64,000 nucleotides of DNA, from the NCBI GenBank assembly GCA_030280995.1, contig JASXTE010000002.1, positions 42,609,683 through 42,673,682 of the forward strand, given 5' to 3'. Positions 1 through 10,216 of the stretch are shown in pieces. A program made the position numbers and the translations under genes. Source of the stretch: Hemileia vastatrix (taxonomy: Eukaryota; Basidiomycota; Pucciniomycetes; Pucciniales; Zaghouaniaceae). The first letter of the stretch is position 1. Every line of letters starts with the position of its first letter. The notes under the pieces were generated by a model. It saw only the letters and a list, made by a program, of their open reading frames with translations. It had not been told where the DNA came from and made no database searches.

Positions 1-3000
1 TCATCAATATAAACCATGAGCCAACCTTCAATAATTTCTTGATGGAAAGTGTTATCCATGACTTTCTGGAAAACTGAAGGAGCATTTTTAGGGCCAAATG
101 GCATCCTAACATACTTATATATTCCCATATGAGTAGCAATAAGCAAAAAATTTTGAGAATTTTTCTCAACTGGAACTTGATGATAACCTTTATTACCATC
201 CAGACAACTAATAAATTTTGCACCTTGCAAGGTAGCATGTATTGAATTAATTCTGGGTAAAGGATAAATATCATCAACAGTATAAGTATTTAAAGCTCTG
301 TAATCTCCACATAATCTAGCTTTATCTTTTTCATATGAAATCAAGACTGGGGAGATGACACAATATTTGGGGGTGACATTCACTTTCTCAATGATATTCA
401 TTTTCAATAATGTTTCAATATTATCTTCAATATCTTTTCTTTTTGATGGAGAAGCAGGATATGGTTTTTTCTTAAGGGAAGGAGGAATATCACTCAAATT
501 ACAGGATAAGGTAATTTTCATTTCTTCCTGAACAATTCCCAAGACATGAGAACCATGAGCAAAAGCCATAGGGAAAGAGGTAATAGAGGCAACAATAGAA
601 TCCTTTTGTTCATTAGTTAAATGATCACCAAAAGAAGCGGTATTTATTTCATGTAATAAATCATCCATTTCAGTTGTTGTTCTACCTTTACATTGGGTCA
701 GTGAGTTACAAGATTTCAACAAATGCCCAGAAGGTTTAGGAGAAGAAATTTTGAATTTTCTTTTCCCATTCATTCCTAAGGTAAAGCAATTATTTGCTGG
801 GTCCAGTTTCACACCAAACATGGTTAAAATATCATTTCCCATAATAAACCAATTGCTCAAATTATCATTTTTCATGACAACAAACTCACAAATAGCTCTG
901 ACAAAACCACCATTATATTTGAAGAATACAGAGGTTTTGTATTTGCCAATAGGAAATAAGGTAGAACCATACCCTCTCCATTTTTCAGAAGTTATAGGCA
1001 ATAATTTACTCAAATATTCCTTATCCACTGAAGCCAAAGCTTTTTCAGATACTACACTTCCTCCAGCACCAGAATCAAGAACTACATCAACATTTTTACC
1101 ATTAATGATAACAGGTGCCTTTAAAGGGGATATAGGAATAGAATTGTTAGTAATATCTTTAATTATCTCAGCATTTTCTACTGAAGATAAATTCAATACA
1201 CAATCTTCAGATATATTATTTAAATAATGGACATCATGTTCCAACATTAAAACATCTTTAACAGATTCATTGTCATAGGAGATATTACTTTCACAGTCAC
1301 TGGAAGAATTATTGACATCAAGTTCAATTTCATCAGTGTCTTCATTTTGTTCAACAAGATGAATTTTCTTGTCACAAACATGACCCTTCTGCCACGGTTT
1401 GTTACATTTATAACAAGTATTTGTTGCATATTTTTTAGGTGCAACTGGGGCAGAGGGTTTACCAGATTTTTCTGGGAGCTTTATAGAAGGTTTATTTTGA
1501 TCATTATAAGATTTACTAAGGTAATTCTTTGGTTCATATCTATGGTTGAGTAGTACTTCATTACAGATATTAATGAAAGAAGAATTTTCCCTTACATGCT
1601 CAGTTCTAGCAACAATCAAATCCCTAAGAGAATTTGGTAATTTATACAAGATTTTATCTCTCCAAATATCATAATCCATCTTTGGATCAATTGCTCTAAG
1701 GATTTTAGTTATTTTCATTAGAAAAACAATGGGCTTTTCAACAGAGGAGGATACATATCTAGTATTCTCATACAGTCTTTGCTGAGCTAACCTGAATTCT
1801 GAACCACCAAACTGATTCTCAATCAAGGATTTCCAATCATTCCATGTATAATGATTGTTATCTAAGAGGACAGATTCATACCACATCAAGGCTACATTGG
1901 AAAATAAAGAAATTAGCTTAGAAACAATTTCCTCATCAGGTATTTTATAAGATCTCTTTAAATTATCAATTCTCTGGATAAAGTGTTGCCAATCAGAGGA
2001 AGAATCACCATCAAAGGTAGGATATTGGTCTAACTTAGGCCAATTTTTCTGACTACTGGGATGGTCCACTTTTTGGTTTGAATTATTCATTAGTAATAAT
2101 TCCTGAAGTTTAGCCAGGTGTTCAGAAATTTCATTATTTACAGAAACAGCTGGTGCATGACCATCACAAGATTTTTTGCTAGTAGCAAAAGATTTTACAG
2201 ACTCATTGTCAGTTTGTTTAATGGTTGAAATATGAGGAAGAAAGGATGAACTTTGTTCAGGTTTTTTCCCTTTATTTTTATGCAGCTTATTTACAGAAAT
2301 CTCATTTAATTCATTATTGATGTTTAAGGTTGAGAACTTTTCCTGTAGGTCAGACACATAGTTTCTTATTCTTGGAATTTCAGACATCTGGTCATTTACT
2401 TTTGCAAGAGATAGAACATTTCTGTCCTCAGAAACTGAGTGTTTGGTACTTAGTGCATGGAAGTCATTTTTTAGCTTCTTAAACTCATTTTGTAGAGATT
2501 TTATTTCATTTTTGAATGAATAATTTTCCTCAATAAGGGGTTTCAATTCACTCAATGTCTTATGTAGACTGATATTTCTATCTGAGATAGCTCTATGGTC
2601 ACTTCTTATTTGTTTTTGTTGACTAAGAACAATATTTAAGGTTTCTTTAATTTTTAAATAAGCTGTATCTTGTACAGAAGAACTCACTTTACATTGCAAG
2701 TGTAAATTATTTAATCTATCATTTTCATGGATTAACACGTCTCTCACATGTTTGTCTTTCACAATATTAAAATCAAGGGTATCTTTCAATATTTCCTCAG
2801 AAGTTTTTTCAATTAAGTTATAGATTTCAGGGGGAACAGAATCATTTTTAATTGCAAGAGAAGGATTAATTAAAGATGTAGAAGTTAAATGTAAAGGTTC
2901 ATCAAATGACAATTTGCTAATTACATCAATAGGGCTACTAGTTACAGGAAGCTGTCTTTTAACAGGTTTAACTGTTCTTTCACCATGTTCAATAATATTA

Positions 3001-3737
3001 CCTGCAGAAGAAGATTTATTAGAAAACATACCCAAGTGACTATCAACCAAATTACTTACCATGGCAGAGGAGGAAACTTCCCCTGGGACTGGGTTTGGGA
3101 TTGTGCTTGGGCCTTCTTTCTCCTGCTTTGTTGGTAGGGATGAGGAGGTGGATGGAAATTGGGTGTTCTGGATGGGCCAGGCTGATGATGAGGAGGGTGT
3201 TGCACATTCTGTTGGTAGTGACTCATTAGATAATCCCATTTCCATTGCTCTACTTCCATAGTATTTGGATTTTGGATGGTTGAGCTGGGTGGCTGTGAAG
3301 GTTGAGCCTGAAATTGAAGCTGATTGGGAGGCAATTGAGGAGGGGCCTGGGCCTGAATCTGGTTCCTGAGTTCTTGGACCTGATCCCACAATGTGTCTAC
3401 CTTTGCTTTGTACGTCATATTTTCTGTCTTCAACTCTTTTATATGACTGGATAGGTTGCTGATTTGTTGTGGCAGAGGAAGCTTTTTTATTTTGAAGCCT
3501 TTTGGAAGACCTTCTTGAGGCACTAGAGGCTTTACTTCCTTCTGTGGTACTGGGGGAAGGGGGTTTGGTTTGTTTGCATTTCCTGTCATTTCCACATCCT
3601 GCAGTATGTGAATTTTTTGTGTTAGCATAAGATTTTTTATGACCAACTTTAGAAGAACTTACAGTGTCAGCATCATAGTCAATTTCTATCTCATCCACTT
3701 GCATGTTATCCATTTTTTCTGCCAAATTGTTGGACAT
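1..3737 (-). CDS. Gag-Pol polyprotein of A1, 3' end outside window
   Basis: The start ATG (3735-3737) gives the same N terminus as the intact A3 protein. In order it encodes a Ser-rich N-terminal segment overlapping ORFx, a long coiled coil, a Gag capsid-like domain, a CxxC...GHxC zinc knuckle, an aspartic protease with a DSGA active site, and the first half of reverse transcriptase, stopping at YIDD at the window edge. I saw no stop in the parts compared with A3, so the frame looks open, but the element cannot be judged functional from this fragment. The product would be a cytoplasmic virus-like-particle polyprotein. Confidence 0.8.
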   Translation of the reverse strand, partial: MSNNLAEKMDNMQVDEIEIDYDADTVSSSKVGHKKSYANTKNSHTAGCGNDRKCKQTKPPSPSTTEGSKASSASRRSSKRLQNKKASSATTNQQPIQSYKRVEDRKYDVQSKGRHIVGSGPRTQEPDSGPGPSSIASQSASISGSTFTATQLNHPKSKYYGSRAMEMGLSNESLPTECATPSSSSAWPIQNTQFPSTSSSLPTKQEKEGPSTIPNPVPGEVSSSAMVSNLVDSHLGMFSNKSSSAGNIIEHGERTVKPVKRQLPVTSSPIDVISKLSFDEPLHLTSTSLINPSLAIKNDSVPPEIYNLIEKTSEEILKDTLDFNIVKDKHVRDVLIHENDRLNNLHLQCKVSSSVQDTAYLKIKETLNIVLSQQKQIRSDHRAISDRNISLHKTLSELKPLIEENYSFKNEIKSLQNEFKKLKNDFHALSTKHSVSEDRNVLSLAKVNDQMSEIPRIRNYVSDLQEKFSTLNINNELNEISVNKLHKNKGKKPEQSSSFLPHISTIKQTDNESVKSFATSKKSCDGHAPAVSVNNEISEHLAKLQELLLMNNSNQKVDHPSSQKNWPKLDQYPTFDGDSSSDWQHFIQRIDNLKRSYKIPDEEIVSKLISLFSNVALMWYESVLLDNNHYTWNDWKSLIENQFGGSEFRLAQQRLYENTRYVSSSVEKPIVFLMKITKILRAIDPKMDYDIWRDKILYKLPNSLRDLIVARTEHVRENSSFINICNEVLLNHRYEPKNYLSKSYNDQNKPSIKLPEKSGKPSAPVAPKKYATNTCYKCNKPWQKGHVCDKKIHLVEQNEDTDEIELDVNNSSSDCESNISYDNESVKDVLMLEHDVHYLNNISEDCVLNLSSVENAEIIKDITNNSIPISPLKAPVIINGKNVDVVLDSGAGGSVVSEKALASVDKEYLSKLLPITSEKWRGYGSTLFPIGKYKTSVFFKYNGGFVRAICEFVVMKNDNLSNWFIMGNDILTMFGVKLDPANNCFTLGMNGKRKFKISSPKPSGHLLKSCNSLTQCKGRTTTEMDDLLHEINTASFGDHLTNEQKDSIVASITSFPMAFAHGSHVLGIVQEEMKITLSCNLSDIPPSLKKKPYPASPSKRKDIEDNIETLLKMNIIEKVNVTPKYCVISPVLISYEKDKARLCGDYRALNTYTVDDIYPLPRINSIHATLQGAKFISCLDGNKGYHQVPVEKNSQNFLLIATHMGIYKYVRMPFGPKNAPSVFQKVMDNTFHQEIIEGWLMVYID
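3060..3598 (-). CDS. ORFx exon 2 of A1 (alternative-frame accessory protein)
   Basis: Second open frame inside gag. Exon 1 is 3737-3663 (25 codons shared with Gag). Intron 1 is 3662-3599 (64 nt; GTAAGT donor, GCTAAC branch-like site, TACTGCAG acceptor). Exon 2 is 3598-3060. Intron 2 is 3059-3002 (58 nt; GTAAGT donor, TCTAAT, TTCTGCAG acceptor). The joined frame ends in Trp-stop whether or not intron 2 is removed, giving about 205 aa. It holds an LPKGFKIKKLPLPQQ block, a coiled coil, Pro/Gln-rich linkers, an EQWKWDYL block, an HPYQQ stretch, a basic RRKK patch and a terminal PLPW. The function is unknown. Reality is inferred from cross-family conservation and splice signals. Confidence 0.6.
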
Positions 3738-4439
3738 ACTAGTGGGAAGATTTATATTTTACTTTGTACTTTATAAAAAAAATAATCAAAGTTAGTCAAT
3801 AATTGCTCCAATTAATATAAAAAAAAATTTTTTAATTAATTAAATTATAGAAAAAATAACTTTCAATATAAAGTAATAATTAAAAAATTAATTTTTTTTT
3901 AAAAAAAATGAATTGCAAGTTTAAATTGGGAATAACAAGTAAGTTAATTCAACCAATTAATTACCAATATTAAATATGGCAATATATTGGGACTAAGCAC
4001 AATGTACTTTTAAGTCAACCAAAATTAACAATAATTAATAATAAAAAAAAAATTAAATTAATAATTCAATTTGTATTAATAATAATGTCAATTCTTCTAG
4101 GACTAAGAGGATTTAACACTCTATAATGGTCAACTAGGAAAAAAAAAAAAAATTTTTTTTAAAAATTGAACACTTACACTCAGTGAATCAGCAATTAAGC
4201 CACAATCACTGTTATTGCAATAAAAATATAGTAATATGAGTGAGAGGCGCAAAGGTGAACTTACTATAGTGATCGAAAAATCACTTCAAAATAATATAAA
4301 AATTAATATTATATAAACCTAAGATGTCGAACCCAAGTTCGAAACACAGTCGCGGCAAAAGTTTCGTTTTGCTAGGTGGTCCGTGCGTTTTGTTGTTCGT
4401 CGCCAGGCTCGATCGTCGTCGTTTGGAAAGGCCCTCAGT
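3738..4439 (-). other. A1 leader with PBS and two UU-bulge hairpins
   Basis: Untranslated leader between LTR and gag ATG, very AT-rich with no credible gene. A putative primer-binding site begins two bases inside the LTR (about 4437-4420, minus, TGAGGGCC...). Two inverted motifs read on the minus strand as outer stem-TT-GAC...GTC-outer stem lie at 4137-4097 (CTAG outer arms) and 4021-3988 (TGG/CCA outer arms). They match the hairpin arrays of the B and C leaders. Confidence 0.6.
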
Positions 4440-5581
4440 TGTCGGTCAGTCGTCTAGAAGATATAAGAGAAGAGGGAAGAAAAGAGAGGAGGACAAGAAA
4501 GAGGTAATAGTTTTAGAAGTAAAAGAAATAAAAACAATTAAAATTATTTAATTTATTTGAGAGAAGGCAACGATGAGTGATCTGAGAGGTGACAACAAAT
4601 TGGTTTTATAAATATTATTATTATTTAAGTAAGAGTTCTGCGCGGCAAACAATATAATTACTATCAGACTTAAGGCAACCTTTAAATTGTTATTTAGAAT
4701 TTTTAATTAGAATTTAATACTAATAAAAATAATAATAAGCGTAATAAATTTATTTTTAAATTGTTGAGTGTGTAATAAGTGATCAGGCTACAGGGGATTA
4801 TCCAAGGCCCTTTTATAGGCAATGGGTCCTCTGAAGCGCTACTATATTTGTAAATACAATGATTAAAATGGAATAAAACAAACATATCAAAAGAGTAAAT
4901 GAAACATAACAATATAGAGAAAAACATGAAACAAATAATTAAAAGCCCAATTAAGAATCCAATTTCCCCGCCATTAATTCCCAAATCAGTAAGTGACAAT
5001 AGTGAATAACTAAACAAGATTGGAAACATAGGAACTATGAGAAATATAATTCCCAACAGATGGTACATTCTGATTAGAGGACATTTTAAGTGAAACAAAA
5101 AATAATTTGACGCAACAAAACAAGCAATTAATCTCAATTTAGTCCAAATTAATTAATTTGTTTTTTCTAACACAATTAAGGGTCAAAAGAAGCGTCCTTA
5201 ATAATTGTTTAGTATCATATGAGAGGTATTATTTAATATATAAATTTAAGTAATTAATTTAAATATATTATAAATCAAATTTACACTTGTAATTATAATA
5301 TATGTTTTTTAATTAATTAAATATAAATTTATAATTATTAAATACATAAAAATGCGCCATTATTTGTAGAATATATTATATTATGCTCAATTTAATTGTA
5401 TATATAAAAATATATATAACCAATAAATTTAATGTAACACTTGTATATAATAAAATTCTTATATAATTTCATTATGCAATAAAATATTAAGTTATATTCA
5501 TTAAATACAAGTCTTACCCACTTTTTAGGGTTTTATAATTTATATATCATTTACTGGACTCCTGGAATAGCCTGGCTGACA
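4440..5581 (-). repeat. 5' LTR of A1
   Basis: 1142-bp LTR running TGTCAGCC...CCGACA on the minus strand, the same length as both A3 LTRs. It carries a TATAAAAG box on the minus strand (4817-4810) as the likely pol II core promoter, in a block conserved in all family-A LTRs. Confidence 0.9.
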
Positions 5582-5970
5582 GTGGGTATCATCAAAATTC
5601 TTTCATGTCAAGAGTCTTGAAAGTCTTATATGAAACTTTGGCGTTACTACCCCCTGCATTTTACTGGTATCCCCAAAATTCTTACAAGTCAAGAATTTCA
5701 CAAGTTTTATAAGAAATTTTGGTAATACTCCCCCCTGCAATTTATTGAAGTAAGGGACGGGTATCACCAAAAAATTTTCACCAAAATATTTACAAGTCAA
5801 AAATTTTACATGTTACATTTGAAAATTTGGCAATACCCCCCCCCTACATTTTATTGAAGCAAGGGGTGGATATCACCAAAATTTTTACAAGTCATCAATT
5901 TTGAATGTCAGATTTGAAAATTTGGCAATACCCCCCCCCCTGCATTTTATTGAAGTAAGGGGTGGAAGTC
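5582..5970. repeat. Minisatellite downstream of TET-like gene (H1)
   Basis: About four degenerate tandem units of roughly 85-105 bp. Each contains a 'gggtatcaccaaaat' start, 'acaagtcaa', a 'ttggcaatac' core, a run of 6-10 C, and 'tgcattttattgaag'. The same array lies at 40432-40870 (H2) and about 54630-54835 (H3), always next to the 3' end of the oxygenase gene. Confidence 0.85.
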
Positions 5971-5983
5971 ATTAAAATTTAAT

Positions 5984-7447
5984 ATAATTACATAAATTAT
6001 TAAATAAATATCTAATATATATCAATTTCCCTAGTTTAAAGTAATGACAATTCCTCAAGCCAAAATGCAGATCAAATCTAGAAACAAAAGTTTGGGACTT
6101 TCCACAGATATAGGCTAGAGGAACCCCATGAAACAAATAAATCTTATCATTATTAACTGTTATACAACACAAGGTCATTGGCGCATTACTTTAGTTGAGG
6201 AAATTGATATATAAAAATATTTATTAAAAATTTATGAAAAAATATAAAATTTTTGATGACAACTCTAATCCCCATACTTTTTGGATCTAGATAAAGTTTT
6301 TTTAAATTGATTAACTTTACCTTCTTTCTTTACCTTGTTGATTCTTTGAATCAACTTTTGACTTATTTGAAAAGAACAACCAAAATGAGTGAAATCTTGA
6401 CAGGATTCCAAACCAGGAGGAGCTTTGGTCATTTGATGATTATCCTTAGAAGAATTCCAAATAGTTTCGATGATACCATTTCCCAAAGAAAAATCAATGA
6501 TGCACTTGTGGTCTGGAAAATATAAACCATGTCCTTTGATTTTAGCTGGAGATGGTATTGGTTAGCCAGTAATCGGTTTGATATATGAGAATATACCAAA
6601 AGTAAGAAAATTGGTGTCATTGGTATCGGTGTGAATTTTATTGTGAAATCCAGAATAAGTGATAATAACATTAGAAAATAAAAGATATTCGTGGCTGATA
6701 TCTTCCCATTTGGAGTCACACCAATTCGGTATTCCAAATTTGGTTGCAAGTTCATGATTTTTTAAATGCCTTATTACAGAGCTTTTTGAGTCGAAGAGCA
6801 AGAAAAGAACTAAAGGAAGGTAGAGTGTCCCATAAGCAAAAATCTTCATCTTTTTGTGCTTTAGTGATATTCTTGAGCAATGAATATATGCCTATATAAT
6901 TTAAATAAGTGAAATGATATTAAGAATGGAACTAAAATTATTAGACATACCAAGAGAATATCCTTTGACAAAACCAGGTCTCCAACCAAAACCAATCATG
7001 ATACCACCCAACAAATTCATATTCCTTATAGGTAATCAAACCAAAGCCATTTGATAAAGAGTTATGATAAGATCCGATAGTTGATTAAAAGATTCATCTT
7101 TTACACCATCAAATGAATGAACTTCCAATATGAATTGAGCCTTATAATAATTACTGATAACTGCAACAACTTGATCATCTCCAAATTTGGTTAGATATTT
7201 GATATCTTCTGGTAAATTTTTTTGATATAGATTTTTTTTATCTACTTTAGTTTTATGAAAAAAAATGTTTGGGATATGACAAAAATAACTTTCACAGAGA
7301 ATTTTTTTTTTCAGATATCTTTTCTTCTGATGAGACTGATTATCTTTAGTTTTAATGAATGATTTAGAAGAAGAATTTTTTTTTGGATATCTTTTATTCT
7401 GATCAGACTGATTATCATTAATTTTTTTGAATGATTTAGAAGATGAT
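5984..7447 (-). pseudogene. TET/JBP-like 2OG-Fe(II) oxygenase gene, H1 copy (main part)
   Basis: Conserved blocks in order on the minus strand: KKRYPKK-type basic repeats, a GFGWRPGFVKGYSLG block (about 6950-7000) followed by an intron, DEDF-LWDTLPSFNSF, VGIPNWCDS-type, and the double-stranded beta-helix core with an HxD pair (FHNKIHTDTND), then LYFPDH with the likely distal His. A final exon near 6160-5984 holds FHGVPLAY-CGKSQTFVSR. The family would oxidise 5-methylcytosine or related bases if the TET/JBP assignment holds; this is inferred from HxD...H spacing and the GWRPG block. In-frame stops (after PITG and in the N-terminal half) and a frameshift make it a pseudogene. Its N terminus was separated by the A2 insertion (see 16882-16994). 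Confidence 0.55.
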
Positions 7448-8584
7448 TGTCAGCCAGGCTATTCCAGGAGTCCAGTAAATGATATATAACTTATAAAACC
7501 TTAAAGAGTGGGTAAGAATTGTATTTAATGAATATAACTTAATATTTTATTGCATAATGAAATTATATAAGTATTTTATTATATACAAGTGTTACATTAA
7601 ATTTATTGGTTATATATATTTTTATATACAGTTAAATTGAACATAATATAATATATTCTACAAATAATGGCGCATTTTTATGTATTTAATAATTATAAAT
7701 TTATATTTAATTAATTGAAAAACATATATTATAATTATAAGTGTAAAATTGACTTATAATATATTTAAATTAATTACTTAAATTTATATATTAAATAATA
7801 CCTCTCATATAATACTAAACAATAATTAATGACGCTTCTTTTGACCCTTAATTGTGTTAGAAAAAACAAATAAATTAATTTATACTAAATTGAGATTTAT
7901 TACATGTTTTGTTGCGTCAAAGTATTTTTTGTTTCACTTAAAATATCCTTTAATCAGACTGTACCAACTGTTTGGAATTATTTTTCTCATAGTTCCTATG
8001 TTCCAATCTTGTTTAGTTATTCACTATTGTCACTTACTGATTTGGGAATTAATGGCGGGAAAATTGGATTCTTAATTGGGGTTTTAATTAATTGTTTCAT
8101 GTTTTTCTCTATATTGTTATGTTTCATTTACTCTTTGATATATTTGTTTTGTTCTATTCTAATCATTGTATTTACAAATATAGTAGCGCTTCAGAGGACC
8201 CATTGCCTATAAAAGGGCCTTGAATAATCCCCTGTAGCCTCATCACTTATTACACACTCAACAAATTAAATAACTATTTTATTACGTTTATATTTTTTTT
8301 TATTAGTAATACAAATCTAATTAAAAGTCTATATAACAAATTAAAGGTTGCTTTAAGTCTGATAGTAATTAAAATTGTTTGCCGCGCAGAACCCTTACAT
8401 TTAAAAATATTATTGTTAATAAAATCTAAGTTTTTGTCACCTCTCAAAGTTGCTCACCGTTGTTTCCCTCTCAAATAAGTTAAATATATATTATTTTGAT
8501 TTATTTCTTTATTTTCCCTTGTCCTCCTCCTTCTTTCCTCCTTTTCTCCTATTTTCCTTACCTCTTCTAGACGACTGACCGACA
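7448..8584 (+). repeat. 5' LTR of A2
   Basis: 1137 bp, TGTCAGCC...CCGACA. A TATAAAAG box lies at 8208-8215 and is followed by the conserved GGGCCTTGAATAATCCCCTG stretch near the expected start of R. Confidence 0.93.
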
Positions 8585-9274
8585 ACTGGGGACCTTTCCA
8601 AATGACGACGACGATCGAGCCTGGCAACGAACGACAAAACGCACGGACCACCTAGCAAAAACAAAACTTTTGCCGCGACTGTGTTTCAAACTTGGGTTTG
8701 ACATCTTAGGTTTATATAATATTAATTTTTATATTATTTTGAAGTGATTTTTTGATCACTATAGTAAGTTCACCTTTGCGCCTCTCACTCATATTACTAT
8801 ATTTTTATTGCAATAACAGTGATTGTGGCTTAATTGCTGATTCACTGAGTGTAAGTGTTCAATTTAAAAAAAAATTTTTTCCTAGTTGACCATTATAGAG
8901 TGTTAAATCCTCTTAGTCCTAGAAGAATTGACATTTTTTATTAATACAAATTAAATTATTAATTTAATTTTTTTTATTATTAATTATTGTTAATTTTGGT
9001 TGACTTAAAAGTACATTGTGCTTGGTCCCAAATATATTGCCATATTTTATATTGGTAATTAATTGGTTGAAATTAACTTAATTGTTATTCCCAATTTAAC
9101 CTTGCAATCCATTTTTTTTTAAAAATTAAATTTTTAATTATTACTTTATATTGAAAATTATTTTTTCTATAATTTAATTAATTAAAATTTTTTTTTTATT
9201 TGGAGCAATTATTGACTAACTTTTATTATTTTTTTTTATAAAATAAAAAGTAAATTATAAATATTCCCACTAGT
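8585..9274 (+). other. A2 leader with PBS and two UU-bulge hairpins
   Basis: Leader without a gene. The putative PBS (TGGGGACC..., 8587-8604) starts two bases after the LTR. UU-bulge inverted motifs lie at 8882-8922 (CTAG arms) and 8997-9030 (TGG/CCA arms). Confidence 0.6.
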
Positions 9275-9390
9275 ATGTCCAACAATTTGGCAGAAAAAAT
9301 GGATAACATGCAAGTGGATGAAATAGAAATTGACTATGATGCTGACACTGTAAGTTCTTCTAAAGTTGGTCATAAAAAATCTTATGCTAA

Positions 9391-9651
9391 CACCACACAA
9401 TATGGGGGGCGGACTTGCTAGCAAGTCCGCAACCTTGGACCCAAACTCACCATAGATTGAACACACATTGAGCTATTGATAAAGGAACAATACAATCAGG
9501 GATGAACACCACTCAGCAGAACAGTTTTAGGTGGGTGTTCAAGTAGAGTTCAGTATGGGTTCAGTCTGAGTTCAGTCTGAGTTCCATCTGAGTTCCATCT
9601 GAGTTCAGGTTGAGGACTTGCTAGCAAGTCCACCCCCTATATTGCGTAGTG
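9391..9651 (+). mobile_element. CACTA-like MITE in A2
   Basis: 261-bp non-coding element with TIRs of about 32 bp beginning CACCACACAATAT (left) and, on the opposite strand at the right, CACTACGCAATAT. The 3-bp target duplication TAA lies at 9388-9390 and 9652-9654. Each end carries an 18-bp palindrome GGACTTGCTAGCAAGTCC. The interior has five or six imperfect 'gagttc(c)atct' repeats. The CACTA-type terminus and 3-bp TSD suggest an EnSpm/CACTA family. It lies wholly within ORFx intron 1. Confidence 0.85.
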
Positions 9652-9677
9652 TAACACAAAGAAGTCACATACTGCAG

Positions 9678-10216
9678 GATGTGGAAATGACAGGACATGC
9701 AAACAAACCAAACCCCCTTCCCCCAGTACCACAGAAGGAAGTAAAGCCTCTAGTGCCTCAAGAAGGTCTTCCAAAAGGCTTCAAAATAAAAAAGCTTCCT
9801 CTGCCACAACAAATCAGCAACCTATCCAGTCATATAAAAGAGTTGAAGACAGAAAAGATGACGTACAAAGCAAAGGTAGACACATTGTTGGATCAGGTCC
9901 AAGAACTCAGGAACCAGATTCAGGCCCAGGCCCCTCCTCAGTTGCCTCCCAATCAGCCTCAGTTTCAGGCTCAACCTTCACAGCCACCCAGCTCAACCAT
10001 CCAAAATCCAAATACTATGGAAGTAGAGCAATGGAAATGGGATTATCTAATGAGTCACTATCAACAGAATGTGCAACACCCTCCTCATCATCAGCCTGGC
10101 CCATCCAGAACACCCAATTTCCATCCACCTCCTCATCCCTACCAACAAGGCAGGAGAAAGAAGGCCCAAGCACGATCCCAAACCCAGTCCCAGGGGAAGT
10201 TTCCTCCTCTGCCATG
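9678..10216 (+). CDS. ORFx exon 2 of A2
   Basis: Alternative frame starting D-V-E-M directly after an acceptor CAG (9675-9677). It pairs with exon 1 (9275-9349, 25 codons, GTAAGT donor at 9350). The 539-nt exon ends at the GTAAGT donor 10217, and intron 2 would be 10217-10274 (58 nt). The frame is fully open although A2's Gag-Pol frame is broken, and the MITE would be removed with intron 1. The layout matches A1: coiled coil, Pro/Gln linker, QWKWDYL, basic patch, terminal PLPW. The function is unknown. Confidence 0.6.

Larger units (their letters stand above)
1..5581 (-). mobile_element. Ty3/gypsy element, family A, copy A1 (partial)
   Basis: Minus-strand LTR retrotransposon cut by the left window edge. 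Seen from its 5' end: 5' LTR (4440-5581), primer-binding site, about 0.7 kb leader, then gag-protease-RT up to the YIDD motif at the window edge. The rest of pol and the 3' LTR lie outside. The sequence is nearly identical to A3 (18050-27229) across the shared part. It is inserted in the minisatellite of the PIF/Harbinger element H1: the repeat resumes directly after the LTR at 5582 and matches 40.8 kb of H2. Confidence 0.9.

Noticed and set aside
5582..5970. CRISPR-like array
   Set aside because: Units are degenerate along their whole length with no constant repeat and unique spacer; the setting is eukaryotic.
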